NCBI GenBank assembly: GCA_965221405.1
Contig: CBDCSE010000002.1
Coordinates: 248,001 to 312,000 of the forward strand
Source of the DNA: JAPOUP01 sp965221405
Lineage (GTDB): Bacteria > Pseudomonadota > Alphaproteobacteria > Rhodobacterales > Rhodobacteraceae
Direction: 5' to 3'
Length of the DNA stretch: 64,000 nt
In this document: piece by piece, positions 35,089 through 43,828 of the stretch
Position numbering within the stretch: the stretch's first letter is position 1
Layout: the number at the start of each line of letters is the position of its first letter
The notes under the pieces: model-generated
The model's input: only the letters and a program-made list of their open reading frames with translations
Databases searched by the model: none
What the model was told of the DNA's origin: nothing
Position numbers and translations under genes: made by a program

Positions 35089-35122
35089 CGTTTAAATTAC
35101 ATTGTGTAAAGTAATATTATCG
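35089..35122. promoter_or_regulatory. AT-rich imperfect palindrome, candidate ROK operator
   Basis: The core ATTAC-(N10)-GTAAT (35096-35115) extends to CG..CG at both sides (35089-35122). It stands out from GC-rich surroundings and lies in the divergent gap between the ABC operon and the ROK regulator, where an autoregulatory operator is expected. Confidence 0.5.
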
Positions 35123-35162
35123 TGCCAAACTGCGAAAGATCGAATCCGCGAGTTCAGGGAGT

Positions 35163-36281
35163 ATGTCCATGCGGGGTCTATCCTTCAACGAGCGGCGTCT
35201 GGCGGAGCTTATCTTCCGCAGACGTGGCATCGCGCGTGTGGAACTGGCGTCACTGGCCAAGCTAACCGGAGCGAGCGTGACCCGACTGATATCCGGACTG
35301 ATCAAGGAAGGATTGCTGACGGAGAAAACCCTCAAGGACGGAGCGCGCGGGCAGCCAAGGAAGATTCTGTCGCTCAGGCGCGATAATCTGGTCGCCGCGG
35401 GTTTCTACACGCTGGCTGACGGCATCGAGGCCGTGCTGGTTGACCTTGACGGAAAGGTACTCGGTCACAGATCGATTCCCCTCGCCCCGGCGTCCGCGGA
35501 TCGGATCGTCGGTACAGTCCGGGAAATCACCCGTGATTTCCTGAACGATCCAGGAGTTGAGGTAGGCTCGTTCGCCGGTGTCGGGCTTTGCCTTCCGGCG
35601 AACTTCGGATCGGTCGGAAAATGCCTGAAGGCTCATGAGAGCTTCATGAAACTGGACGGGAGTTCACTGAAGGAGGCGATCCAGGCACAATCCGACTGGG
35701 ATATCTTTCTCGAGAATGACGGGACGGCGGTCGCGCTCGGAGAATTCCTGTTCGGAAACCACGGCGTCGAGACGCTCTTCCTTCTGCATATAGGTTATGG
35801 TCTGGGCGGCGGCGCGGTCCTGAACGGCCGACCCTATCGAGGCGCACATGGCAACGCATGCCTGCCGGGGGTTCTGTTTCCCTACAACGCGCCACGGCCC
35901 ACGCTTCAGGACTTCGAGACCACCGTCGGCACGTCTGGCCGCCGGTCGTGGAGGGCGGACATGGCCGACCCGAACGACACGGATCGACAGTCGCGAATCG
36001 AGGGCTGGACTGAACGGGCGACCGGTCAGGTGGAGCTCGCGGCGCGCATCGTCACCGGCATGTTCGACCCCGAGTTGATCGTGCTTGGAGGCGCCTTGCC
36101 GTCGCGACTTCTCAGGGATATCAGCGCACGGCTGGAAGTCCGGAACATCGAAGGCCCGTCCCGAGGGCTTCAGGTCGCGCCGATTCGCGCGACGCGGCTG
36201 GGAGACCTGAATGGCCCCATCGGTGCGGCGAGCATCCCGTTCTTTGAGCGCCTTTTTCCCGGATCCAAGGAACGTGACTGA
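35163..36281 (+). CDS. ROK-family transcriptional regulator (NagC/XylR type)
   Basis: A 372-residue protein. The N-terminal winged helix (about 8-70; ELASLAKLTGASVTRLISGLIKEGLL) precedes a sugar-kinase-like ROK domain, with GVGLCLPANFG, ENDGTAVALGEFLFG and HIGYGLGGGAVLNG. The zinc-binding motif normally CxCGxxGC is replaced by FETTVGTSGRRSW, so zinc and kinase function are unlikely. It is divergent from the ABC/GDPD operon and probably senses its substrate. An ATG at 35169 is an equally good start. Confidence 0.85.
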   Translation: MSMRGLSFNERRLAELIFRRRGIARVELASLAKLTGASVTRLISGLIKEGLLTEKTLKDGARGQPRKILSLRRDNLVAAGFYTLADGIEAVLVDLDGKVLGHRSIPLAPASADRIVGTVREITRDFLNDPGVEVGSFAGVGLCLPANFGSVGKCLKAHESFMKLDGSSLKEAIQAQSDWDIFLENDGTAVALGEFLFGNHGVETLFLLHIGYGLGGGAVLNGRPYRGAHGNACLPGVLFPYNAPRPTLQDFETTVGTSGRRSWRADMADPNDTDRQSRIEGWTERATGQVELAARIVTGMFDPELIVLGGALPSRLLRDISARLEVRNIEGPSRGLQVAPIRATRLGDLNGPIGAASIPFFERLFPGSKERD

Positions 36282-36311
36282 ACCCCCGGCCCCGATAGTG
36301 GCTCAGCTTGA

Positions 36312-36662
36312 AATTTCCCTTGCTTTCGCGAGCGGTACCGATATTGTCAGGTCATCGACACGGACACGTGCAGCGATTCGGGCGCGATCGCCCGCAACGG
36401 CGGGGCGATCTACATAGTTGACGCCAACGGGCGGTCCTGCACCTGCGCCACCGAGAGCCGGGTTTTCGACGTGCGGCGGGCGCTGGAGCGCACCTACCCC
36501 ACGCCCGGCGCAGATGGGCGATACCGCACCGACGACGACGGCACAGCGGAAGCGCCCCCAGCGAGCATGGATTTTCTCAAATCACTTGCCCGGAATTTCC
36601 ACGACCCGTCCTACCTCTACTGCAATGAATCGCCCTACAAGGGCCTGCCCGGGCCTGGCTGA
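36312..36662 (+). pseudogene. 5'-truncated fragment of an unrecognised Cys-containing protein
   Basis: A frame without a start codon reads VIDTDTCSDSGAIARNGGAIYIVDANG, CTCATESRVFDVRRALERTYPTPG and FLKSLARNFHDPSYLYCNE. Amino-acid composition and the regular Cys spacing look like real coding sequence of a secreted protein, but no ATG or GTG precedes it after the TGA at 36309. I do not recognise the family. Confidence 0.3.
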
Positions 36663-37321
36663 GCGGCGGCGTCCCTTCCCCCGCACCTGCGGCGGCGCCG
36701 GGACGCCCGGTTCGGGCGGGCCTCCCCGGCAGCCTGGCTGCAAGGGCGGTCCCCGTGCGGGCCGCCAGAAGCGAGGCCGGGTCCCCGGTCGCCATGGACC
36801 TGCAGCGGCGGCGTCCGCACACGGGGCCGGCGGGCGTCAGGGGGCACGCCTGCGGCTGGCCACGGACCCCCTCTCCTGCCGGTCAGGGATCCGGCAGCGG
36901 CCGTCAGGCAGGCGCGGACGCGCCGGGACGCGGGGCGACGGCCGCAAGGAGCGGGCCGCGGCGCTCGCCGACTGCAGCGGGACCGGCCCAGGGACCAGGG
37001 CACGGCCGGGGCGCGACCGCGGGCCACACGAAACGGTTCCACCTCTGTCCCCAACCCGGATCCTGTGTCGCCGAAGGTCCACGGAATGCCTGTCGGGCAA
37101 CTCCCGCGGACCTCCGTCACGCGGTTCCGCTCCGCGATTCGCCGGTCGGACACTCCGGTGCGCCCAAACTCCGTCTTCGGACGGAGCGTCGTGGGACGTT
37201 ACGGCCGCGCCCGAACCTGATTGTCTGGCGCAATTTCCCTTCGGCCACGACACAGACCCGTCTTGCCGACCGGCCAGCACACACATAGGTTCCCGAAATA
37301 TACGTACGGAACGGATACGGC
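36663..37321. other. 659-bp very GC-rich gap
   Basis: All frames give Arg/Pro/Gly-rich low-information sequence, as expected from GC-rich noncoding or fully decayed DNA. No gene is supported. Confidence 0.4.
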
Positions 37322-38098
37322 ATGCATATCGGAATCCTGCTCACTGGCCATGTGGCCGGTCCACTTATCCCGACATACGGCGACTATGACGCGATGTTCG
37401 AATCGTTTCTCGGTGGGCGCGGATTCACCTTCTCCAGCTATCCGGTTGTGGACATGGTCTTTCCCGAGGGGCCGAACGCTGCCGACGGCTGGCTGATCAC
37501 CGGCTCCCGTCACGGCGTTTATGACGGGCATCCCTGGACTGCGCCGCTTGAGCGTCTGGTGTGCGCGGCATTCTCCGCCAGGGTGCCTGTGGTGGGAATC
37601 TGCTTCGGCCACCAGCTGGTCGCGCGGGCCCGGGGCGCGCGGGTGGAGAAGTTCCCGGGAGGATGGGCGGTGGGCCGTCAGGTATATGAATTCGACGGGA
37701 ATGTCCGACTTGCGCTGAACGCCTGGCATCAGGACCAGGTTGTCTCGGTCCCGGACGGTGCCGAGGTTATCGCACAAAACCCTTTTTGCGGAATTGCGGC
37801 GCTGGCGTACGGTAACCAGGCGCTAACCATACAGGCGCATCCGGAATTCCATGACCCCTACCTGAAAGACCTCATCACCGTCCGGGGACGCGGGACCGTT
37901 CCCGACAGGCTGCTTGACGACGCGTTGGACAGACTTGGGCAGCCTGTTGACTCTCCGGCATTAGCCGATCGGATAGCTGAATTCCTCGTCAAGTCCCGGG
38001 AACGCCATCCGGGACGGAACCGAGGGCTTATCGAAACTCACCCGGTCGCCGCACCGGACGACCGGATCCGAGCGGATCCGTCACTTCTGTTCCGCTAG
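37322..38098 (+). CDS. Class I glutamine amidotransferase-like protein
   Basis: A 258-residue stand-alone amidotransferase. MHIGILLTGHV opens the fold; the nucleophile lies in VVGICFGHQLVARA (Cys about 95), and the His-Glu pair in IQAHPEFHDPYL. This family (YfeJ/GATase1-like) hydrolyses glutamine or gamma-glutamyl compounds such as gamma-glutamylated polyamines; no partner synthetase is adjacent. The last 25 residues are basic and look like read-through into decayed sequence, since related proteins end near LADRIAEFL. Confidence 0.85.
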   Translation: MHIGILLTGHVAGPLIPTYGDYDAMFESFLGGRGFTFSSYPVVDMVFPEGPNAADGWLITGSRHGVYDGHPWTAPLERLVCAAFSARVPVVGICFGHQLVARARGARVEKFPGGWAVGRQVYEFDGNVRLALNAWHQDQVVSVPDGAEVIAQNPFCGIAALAYGNQALTIQAHPEFHDPYLKDLITVRGRGTVPDRLLDDALDRLGQPVDSPALADRIAEFLVKSRERHPGRNRGLIETHPVAAPDDRIRADPSLLFR

Positions 38099-38317
38099 TT
38101 CGGCACGACTGTTCCCGAACGCTTCCCGAATGACCCTGATCCCGATACCGCCGCATAACTCCCACCTGCCGGTTTCCGCTGCAGGACCAGCGCTCGGGAC
38201 GCATCGGCACCACAGGTCCCTGCTCCACAGCCGTCGACCGGGAGGTCAGCCATTTCAATGACCGTCACCATGATCTAAGATGAGGACCGCAACCGGATCC
38301 GCGCGGCTTGAAACCAG

Positions 38318-39484
38318 ATGCAACTTCATTTCCTAACCATCGCGGCATGCATTTTCGCGGGTACGGCGGCGGCCAAGTGCGGCGGCGGATTCGGTGAATT
38401 CGTCAACGACCTGCGCAACGAAGCCATCCGCAACGGGAATGATCCCGCGATAACCCGGAACTTCTTCGCAAACGTTCACCACAACCCCGACGTGATCAGG
38501 GCCGACCGCAGACAGGGCGTGTTCCAGCTCCCGTTCATTGAGTTTTCCGGTCGGCTGATGAGCGCCTACCGGCTAGGTGTTGGAACCGCGAAGTCGGAAG
38601 AGTTCGACAGACTCTTTGATCGGATATGGGAAACTTACGGCGTAAGCCGCGGTATCCTGCTGGCCCTTTGGGCATTCGAATCCGACTTCGGTGCCGTGCA
38701 GGGCGATTACAACACGCTGGACGCGCTGGTCACCCTAAGCCACGATTGCCGTAGACCGGGACTGTTTCGCCCGCAGATCTTCGCCGCGCTGGAGCTTCAC
38801 CGACGCGGTGACTTCAGTCCAAGGGAGACCACAGGCGCCTGGGCCGGAGAGTACGGGATGGTGCAGATGCTACCCGAAGACATTCTCGTGAACGGCGTTG
38901 ACGGCGATGGGGACGGCAAAGTCGATCTGAAGGGATCGGAAGCCGACGCACTGTTTTCGGGTGCCAGCCTGCTTCGCCATCTGGGGTGGCGACCGAGGGA
39001 GCCCTGGCTCCGGGAAGTACGCGTGCCACGTAACCTTGACTGGTCCATCACCGGCCTCGATACGACCCTGCCGGAGACGGACTGGGCGCAGATGGGCGTA
39101 AGGCCGCGATGGGGAACGATGGATACCGAACTGCCGGCGAACCTTCTGTTGCCCCAGGGCAGGAAGGGACCGGCCTTTCTGGCCTATCCGAATTTCCGGG
39201 TTCTCCTTGAGTGGAACGAGTCCCTCATCTACGTCCTGACGGTCGGCCACTTTGCGGAACGGCTTATCGGCGCTCCACCGTTCGAGGCCGGTTCCCCGGA
39301 TCCTGGCCTCACGGAGGCGCAGATGATCCAGCTTCAGGAACGCCTTGCCGCGCTTGGCTATGACGTTGGCGAGATCGACGGAATTCTTGGCAGGAAAACC
39401 CGCGCGGCCGTGCGAGACCTCCAGCGTCGGCTGGACCTGCCCGCAGACGCCTGGCCGACGGAAGCCCTTCTATCGGCACTCTAG
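38318..39484 (+). CDS. Lytic murein transglycosylase, MltB family, with peptidoglycan-binding domain
   Basis: 388 residues: Sec signal peptide (MQLHFLTIAACIFAGTAAA), MltB/SLT-type catalytic domain (about 25-310) and a C-terminal PG_binding_1 domain (about 325-385; LQERLAALGYDVGEIDGILGRKTRAAVRDLQ). The catalytic Glu is in LLALWAFESDFGAVQGDYNTLDALVTL, matching the MltB pattern. The enzyme cleaves glycan strands in the periplasm to give anhydromuropeptides during wall growth. It is monocistronic. Confidence 0.92.
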   Translation: MQLHFLTIAACIFAGTAAAKCGGGFGEFVNDLRNEAIRNGNDPAITRNFFANVHHNPDVIRADRRQGVFQLPFIEFSGRLMSAYRLGVGTAKSEEFDRLFDRIWETYGVSRGILLALWAFESDFGAVQGDYNTLDALVTLSHDCRRPGLFRPQIFAALELHRRGDFSPRETTGAWAGEYGMVQMLPEDILVNGVDGDGDGKVDLKGSEADALFSGASLLRHLGWRPREPWLREVRVPRNLDWSITGLDTTLPETDWAQMGVRPRWGTMDTELPANLLLPQGRKGPAFLAYPNFRVLLEWNESLIYVLTVGHFAERLIGAPPFEAGSPDPGLTEAQMIQLQERLAALGYDVGEIDGILGRKTRAAVRDLQRRLDLPADAWPTEALLSAL

Positions 39485-39952
39485 CGCGGATATTCGCCAT
39501 ATCTGGCTGAATGGAACCGCGCTCGGCGGTATATGTGGAATTATCGGAAATTTGCCTGCGCATGAAGGACGGACTCTATGCGGAACCGGGCTGACGGCGT
39601 GACAGTCTGTTTCAGGCATCACAGGCGGCGCGACGGCAGGGTGGATACCGCCGGCAGCCGGACGAGAACTGGCTGGCGACCAATCAGCAGTGTCAAGGCG
39701 CTCCCGGGTTACGCTGCGGCGTGGAGAGCCGGAGCGGGGAACGACGGCCCGAAATGACGGACGATTCAGGGGAGTCGGCTGAATGTCACTACCGGATGAC
39801 CGCCTTTCTCGTGCGGGTCACGATCGATCGGGCCGACCACAGCCAACGAACCCGACTGCAGGACGCTGTCCGTGAACCCACTCCAGCCCTGACTTTCCCT
39901 TTCCGCGCCGCCATGCGACCGCGTCGGTCTCAAAGGCAAGGAGAGCGAAGCG
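39485..39952. other. 468-bp gap, nothing recognised
   Basis: No gene is supported between the transglycosylase and the DUF3800-like remnant. Confidence 0.4.
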
Positions 39953-40310
39953 TTGAGCCAGGCGCCTTTCATCGATGAAGCCGGGTGCGATCAGGCCCTG
40001 TCTTCCCATGAAGTGCTGGCCGCTATCGCTGCCGGGGACCGGAAACTCCGGCATTTGATCCGAGATCCGTCCGACGCCCAACGGGAACCTTTCGGGATCA
40101 GGTATTTTGCTGGCCGGGAAACCGTCGGGCCACGTCGAGTGGTTGTATTTCGATTCGGACTCGCTCGAACTCGGCCCGTGTTCTCCATTTCGGCGGGGAG
40201 CCCGTGGAGAAACTGCCCGATCTGGACGCCATCAGGATCGTGAGGCACGCGAAGGTCAACGCGCAGGGCGTCAAGCCCGGGAGACCCAACCATCGCGTCG
40301 TCAATAGGGG
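39953..40310 (+). pseudogene. DUF3800-like remnant, frameshifted
   Basis: From a TTG at 39953 the frame reads FIDEAGCDQALSSHEVLAAI and DRKLRHLIRDPSDA..FGIRY, which lines up with the N-terminus of the 19.4-kb DUF3800 gene (FIDESGHD..SPYEVLAGV, DRALRELIG..DA..FGRRY; about 20 identities in 46 positions). After a shift near 40110 another frame continues as KPSGHVEWLYFDSDSLELGP and then LPDLDAIRIVRHAKVNAQGVKPGRPNHR. It appears to be a diverged second member of the family, broken. Confidence 0.4.
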
Positions 40311-40459
40311 CCGCGTTCGCCCCCATGCTGCGCGACCGGCCCGGCCGCGACCGCACGCGGGCGCCGCGTCAAGCCGGGGGCCCGAAGAGTCATTTGCACC
40401 ACTTGTTGCATTTACGGCGCTTATGCGTCATTGTCCGCCAAGGCGAAGGAGAGACCGGA

Positions 40460-40909
40460 ATGGAAACGAAGACGTTGGCGGACACACCCTATGACATCCC
40501 TAGCGAAGGCGACGCGGCGCTTGCGGAGCGTGCGGGCAGGGCGCTTGAGGCGCTCATCGACGGCACGCGGCCGGTATCCGCCCGGTTCGGCGACGAGACC
40601 GTCGAACTGCCGACGCCGGCGGTGCGGCTGCTCCGGGACATCCTCGACCGCATGGCGCATGGCAAGGGCGTCGCGCTCGCCTCCCTGGACGCTGAACTGA
40701 CCACGCGGCAGGCGGCCAAGCTGTTGCGGGTGTCGCGAACGCATCTGGTCCAGCTTCTGGACGCTGGGCGGATTCCCTGCCGCAAGGTCGGCTCGCACCG
40801 CCGCGTCCGCGCCGAGGATATCCTCGCCTGGCACCGCGGGACGGAGTCCCGCCGCCGCGAGGCGCTCGATGAACTGACCGCGCGCGACCAGGAACTCGGC
40901 CTGCAATAG
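40460..40909 (+). CDS. Excisionase-type HTH antitoxin of a VapBC50-like pair
   Basis: A 149-residue protein from ATG 40460, with AGGAGA about eight bases upstream. The C-terminal half has a MerR/excisionase HTH: ELTTRQAAKLLRVSRTHLVQLLDAGRIPCRKVGSHRRVRAEDILAWHR in family order. It would bind its own promoter and neutralise the PIN protein whose gene starts three bases after its stop. It is intact while the toxin is not. Confidence 0.82.
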   Translation: METKTLADTPYDIPSEGDAALAERAGRALEALIDGTRPVSARFGDETVELPTPAVRLLRDILDRMAHGKGVALASLDAELTTRQAAKLLRVSRTHLVQLLDAGRIPCRKVGSHRRVRAEDILAWHRGTESRRREALDELTARDQELGLQ

Positions 40910-40912
40910 CCG

Positions 40913-41482
40913 ATGCCCCCTCCCACGGCGTTGCCCGACGCCAATGTCCTCTATCCGGCCGGTCTGCGCGACCTTCTGCTGCGTCTTGCCGACCGCCATC
41001 TCCATACGCCGCTCTGGAGCGCCGTAATCCATGAAGAATGGATGCGCAGCCTGCTCGACGACCGGCCGGATATCGAGGCCGGCGTGCTGGAGAGGACCCG
41101 CGCGGTCATGGACGGCCATTTCCCCGGCGCACTTGTGACAGGCTACTAGGCCCTTGCCGCCAACCTTGACCTGCCCGATCCCGGCGACCGCCATGTGCTG
41201 GCTGCCGCCGTCGTTGGCGGCGCGGATATCATCGTCACCCGCAACCTGCGTGATTTCCCCGCCGAGCGGCTGGCGCCTCACGGGCTTGTCGCACTGCACC
41301 CCGACGCCTTCGTCGCCGAACTGTTCGAGGCCGACGCCGATGCCGTGCTGGACGCCGTTCGCGATCACCGCGCGGCGCTGCGCCGCCCGCCCCGGTCGGT
41401 CGGTGCCTATCTGGCTGCCCTCGAACCACTCAACCTGAGCCGGACGGTATCCCTACTGCGACGGCACGATACGGCGATCTGA
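40913..41482 (+). pseudogene. PIN-domain toxin, interrupted by an amber codon
   Basis: The frame opens LPDANVLYPAGLRDLLLRLAD, continues VIHEEWMRSLL and ALVTGY, then has TAG at 41147-41149, and continues in the same frame ALAANLDLPDPGDRHVLAAAVVGGADIIVTRNLRDFP to 41482. Both acidic motifs of the PIN site (D in DANVL and D in GDRH) are there but in separate halves. A GAG-to-TAG change at the stop would explain it. The product would be a 78-residue fragment, so the toxin is off. Confidence 0.82.
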
Positions 41483-41559
41483 CCGGCGGCAGGATTCGTA
41501 TCGCCGTCGCCCGATCAGCGCACTGGCTTGCTGCGGTGCCGACCCATCGCCAGCCGCGC

Positions 41560-41940
41560 TCAGCCGCGCCGCGCGAGCCATAGCCAGGCGATCCACACCG
41601 GCAGGCTAAGCACCGCCGCACCGATCGCGATCACCACCGGGCCGAGCAACCCGGCAACCACCACGGTAGGAACCGTCAGCACGCCCAGCCCGACACCCGC
41701 CGTCCAGGCCGCGCGCCGATGGCCGAGACGCCACAGGCGGCGGCAGCCGAGCGCGAGCGGCAGGCCGCAGGGGACTGTGACGGCGAGCGACCCAAGTGCC
41801 ACCATCGCCTCCCCGACATCCGCGAACGCAACGCCCGAAGCCCCGAACCGGAGCACCGCCTGCACCACCACCCCAGCCGGCAGCCAGAGCGGCGCCAGCA
41901 TCCGGAAACCGTTCCGCGCGATCCATCCACGTCCGTCCAT
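41560..41940 (-). CDS. Small integral membrane protein of unknown function
   Basis: 126 residues from ATG 41940 (MDGRGWIARNGFRML). Four hydrophobic helices are visible (about 14-32, 36-58, 70-92 and 98-120), with RRLWRLGHRRAAW between the second and third. The frame is open 39 codons further upstream. No family is recognised. It is convergent with the toxin remnant. Confidence 0.5.
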   Translation of the reverse strand: MDGRGWIARNGFRMLAPLWLPAGVVVQAVLRFGASGVAFADVGEAMVALGSLAVTVPCGLPLALGCRRLWRLGHRRAAWTAGVGLGVLTVPTVVVAGLLGPVVIAIGAAVLSLPVWIAWLWLARRG

Positions 41941-42351
41941 GCCGCAACCGATGCCCCGGAACGCGCCACGATGCAAGCCAGTCCGGTCCGCCGGTTCGTC
42001 GTGCGCGAGAATTCCTCGTCGGGGTGGCCAAGAAGCGGCACATCCACACAGGGCCAACTTTGCCAGTCCCGGATCAGCCTATCCCGAAACTCCCTCGGTC
42101 ACGACGACGAGCGTAATGTCGCAGTTGCCAACGGGCAAGAACAATAGAGATGCGGTCACGGCATCGACCGCCAACACAAAACACAGGTTCGTCCCACGAC
42201 ATGCGAATGCCTCCAACCCGCTTCAAGCCTTAGAGATGACATACTGTATAAGATGACCCACCTGGCTTGTTCCCCCTAACCCGGCATAGCCGGAACCAAA
42301 TCTCTCCGAGATGATATACTGGATCCTGCGTCCCTGCGAGGGAGCTGGATC
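41941..42351. other. 411-bp gap with a short direct repeat
   Basis: GAGATGACATACTG (from about 42233) and GAGATGATATACTG (from about 42310) are near-identical, about 77 bp apart, immediately before the gene fragment at 42352; they could be remnants of an insertion-sequence end. No gene is seen. Confidence 0.35.
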
Positions 42352-42636
42352 ATGGCATGCCCATTCGTCAAGCGTCACCAGGCTGATGTCGCCGGGATGG
42401 TTTCGTGTTTTGGCCGGGTTGTTCTGACAGGCTCTGTGCCGGACATCGGCCATGCCCGGGCGATGGAGAGCTGGCTGCGCCTCCACCAGGTTTGGTTGGC
42501 GGACTACCCGCGCTGGGCCGAGCCGATGCGTGAGGAGACCCGCGACAACGCCATGAAGGTTGCCGCGGACACCGGTCTCAGGATCGAGTTGATTCGCAAG
42601 GAGGATCGGGTCAAGAGGGAGGATGCAGGTTGGTGA
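42352..42636 (+). pseudogene. N-terminal fragment of a repeat-type uncharacterised protein family
   Basis: 94 codons: FVKRHQADVAGMVSCFGRVVLTGSVPDIGHARAMESWL, then WAEPMREETRDNAMKVAADTGLRIELI. This matches the start of a widespread, often multicopy family of about 400 residues whose function is not known to me. The frame stops just as the family's next conserved KEDRV segment is reached, so this is a fragment. It abuts a transposase remnant, suggesting transport by a mobile element. Confidence 0.4.
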
Positions 42637-42764
42637 TCTGCGGGCGCATGAAGAAAGGCGGCACCCGATGGTCAATGAAGGGGGCCAACAGCATCATGGC
42701 GCTGAGGTGCCGCTCGCTCAACAACCGGATGACCGACCTATTCGACTGGCGCCGGGCCGCCTGA
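42633..42764 (+). pseudogene. C-terminal fragment of a transposase (ISKra4-like)
   Basis: 43 codons: CGRMKKGGTRWSMKGANSIMALR and LNNRMTDLFDW. The basic-Gly-x-x-W-S...A..I..LR pattern is the C-terminal signature of ISKra4-type transposases. No other part of the transposase is present. Confidence 0.4.
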
Positions 42765-42947
42765 GCGGAATAAATCCGGACACACCCGCTGCCGGGTAAG
42801 GGATAAGGACCGGACGGGCGCTTGCGCAGCCATGTCCATCAATGTCTTCGAATGTCGTTGGTTTGCGGAGATGACGCAGACCAGCGCGGCGGCATTCGCA
42901 ACGAGATGGCGCTTGTCTAACGGCACCGGCGTCACTATGATTCTGTC

Positions 42948-43220
42948 ATGTCAGAGGCCATCGCGTTCGATACCCACCGCTTCGTCAAGCGCCTGACCGA
43001 CTCCGGCTTCACCGAGCGGCAGGCCGAGACGCTCGCCGAGGAGCATGTCGCGCTGCTCAACGGGAATCTCGCAACTAGGGTTGACGTCGAAAGGGTAAGG
43101 GCCAAAGTCGCAAAGGTCGAGGCGCGCATAGAAGAGGCGAAGTCCGAAATCCTGAAGTGGGTCTTCGGCGCACTGGTCGCCCAGGGCGGGCTGATTGTTG
43201 CTCTCGTCAAGCTCCTGTGA
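42948..43220 (+). CDS. DUF1640/CCDC90-type coiled-coil membrane protein
   Basis: A 90-residue protein with an N-terminal FDTHRFVKRLTDSGFTERQAETLAE motif, a heptad-rich coiled coil (about 38-68) and one C-terminal membrane helix (WVFGALVAQGGLIVALVKLL). This is the short bacterial form of the DUF1640/CCDC90 family, often found beside toxin-antitoxin genes and islands. The role is unknown. Confidence 0.8.
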   Translation: MSEAIAFDTHRFVKRLTDSGFTERQAETLAEEHVALLNGNLATRVDVERVRAKVAKVEARIEEAKSEILKWVFGALVAQGGLIVALVKLL

Positions 43221-43339
43221 GGGCTGCCGGATGGAAGCGAATCATGTCCCTGTACCCTCCTAACGTATATCTACGAACAAACTATCCGATGCCCCCTTTC
43301 AGATGCCTATCTCTGCCGTTTCGGGCCGTCGAGGCCTGA

Positions 43340-43828
43340 TTACGTCGACTTGTCGACCGTGACCTCGTCCTGCCAATCTCCCCAAGGCTCATATTGGGCG
43401 CGGCACGCCAGTTCCATGGCGCGCTTCCGGATCTCGTTTCGCCGGTTGTCGGAACTCAGAGGCACCGGAAACCTTATGTCCGCGTGGTATGGATTCTCGC
43501 TCGACCAAGTGGCTCCTGTACGACAACCGGCTTCGGAAACATCGCGTGCGGTGAGCGTGTACCAACCTCTGAAGGACTTGCCCACACGAGTGGTGTTCCT
43601 TTCGGCCAGCTCCGCAAGCTCGTCTTGAGAGGCGAGGTCCATTCGGTCGACGGAAACATCATTGCATCCTGTCTGCGGCTCAAATTTGCTGGCCCGTATG
43701 GTCGCCCTTTTGCCAAGCCTCAACTGTCGGCAAGCCCTTCGCGCCGAGGACTCCGACCATTCATGCCGCCCCAGCCGTTCATCGTCAGCCATGGATTTGG
43801 GTTCATCCGGGCCAGCCCCAGCATCCAC
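43340..43828 (-). CDS. Unrecognised protein, third gene of a three-gene operon
   Basis: 162 residues from a GTG that overlaps the previous stop by one base; an ATG at 43792 (MADDERLGRHEW) is an alternative. Notable segments are DVSVDRMDLASQDELAELAE, VGKSFRGWYTLTARDV and NPYHADIRFPVPL. The sequence is polar with no signal or membrane helix, so it is probably cytosolic. The SVDR..GR.F.GW...NPYHADI series looks like a conserved family that I have no name for. It is the last gene of the 45.3-43.3 kb operon. Confidence 0.6.
   Translation of the reverse strand: MDAGAGPDEPKSMADDERLGRHEWSESSARRACRQLRLGKRATIRASKFEPQTGCNDVSVDRMDLASQDELAELAERNTTRVGKSFRGWYTLTARDVSEAGCRTGATWSSENPYHADIRFPVPLSSDNRRNEIRKRAMELACRAQYEPWGDWQDEVTVDKST

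Noticed and set aside
36663..37321. Several open frames of 60-170 codons on both strands
   Set aside because: They overlap one another, are Arg/Pro/Gly-rich and show no motif, as expected from very GC-rich noncoding sequence.
2795..41149. TAG might be reassigned, because three otherwise open genes (PIN at 2.7 kb, DUF3800 at 19.4 kb, PIN at 41 kb) contain in-frame TAG
   Set aside because: TAG also ends intact genes such as thiE, the GT8 gene, the transglycosylase gene, dctM and the antitoxin gene at sensible lengths, so it works as a stop.
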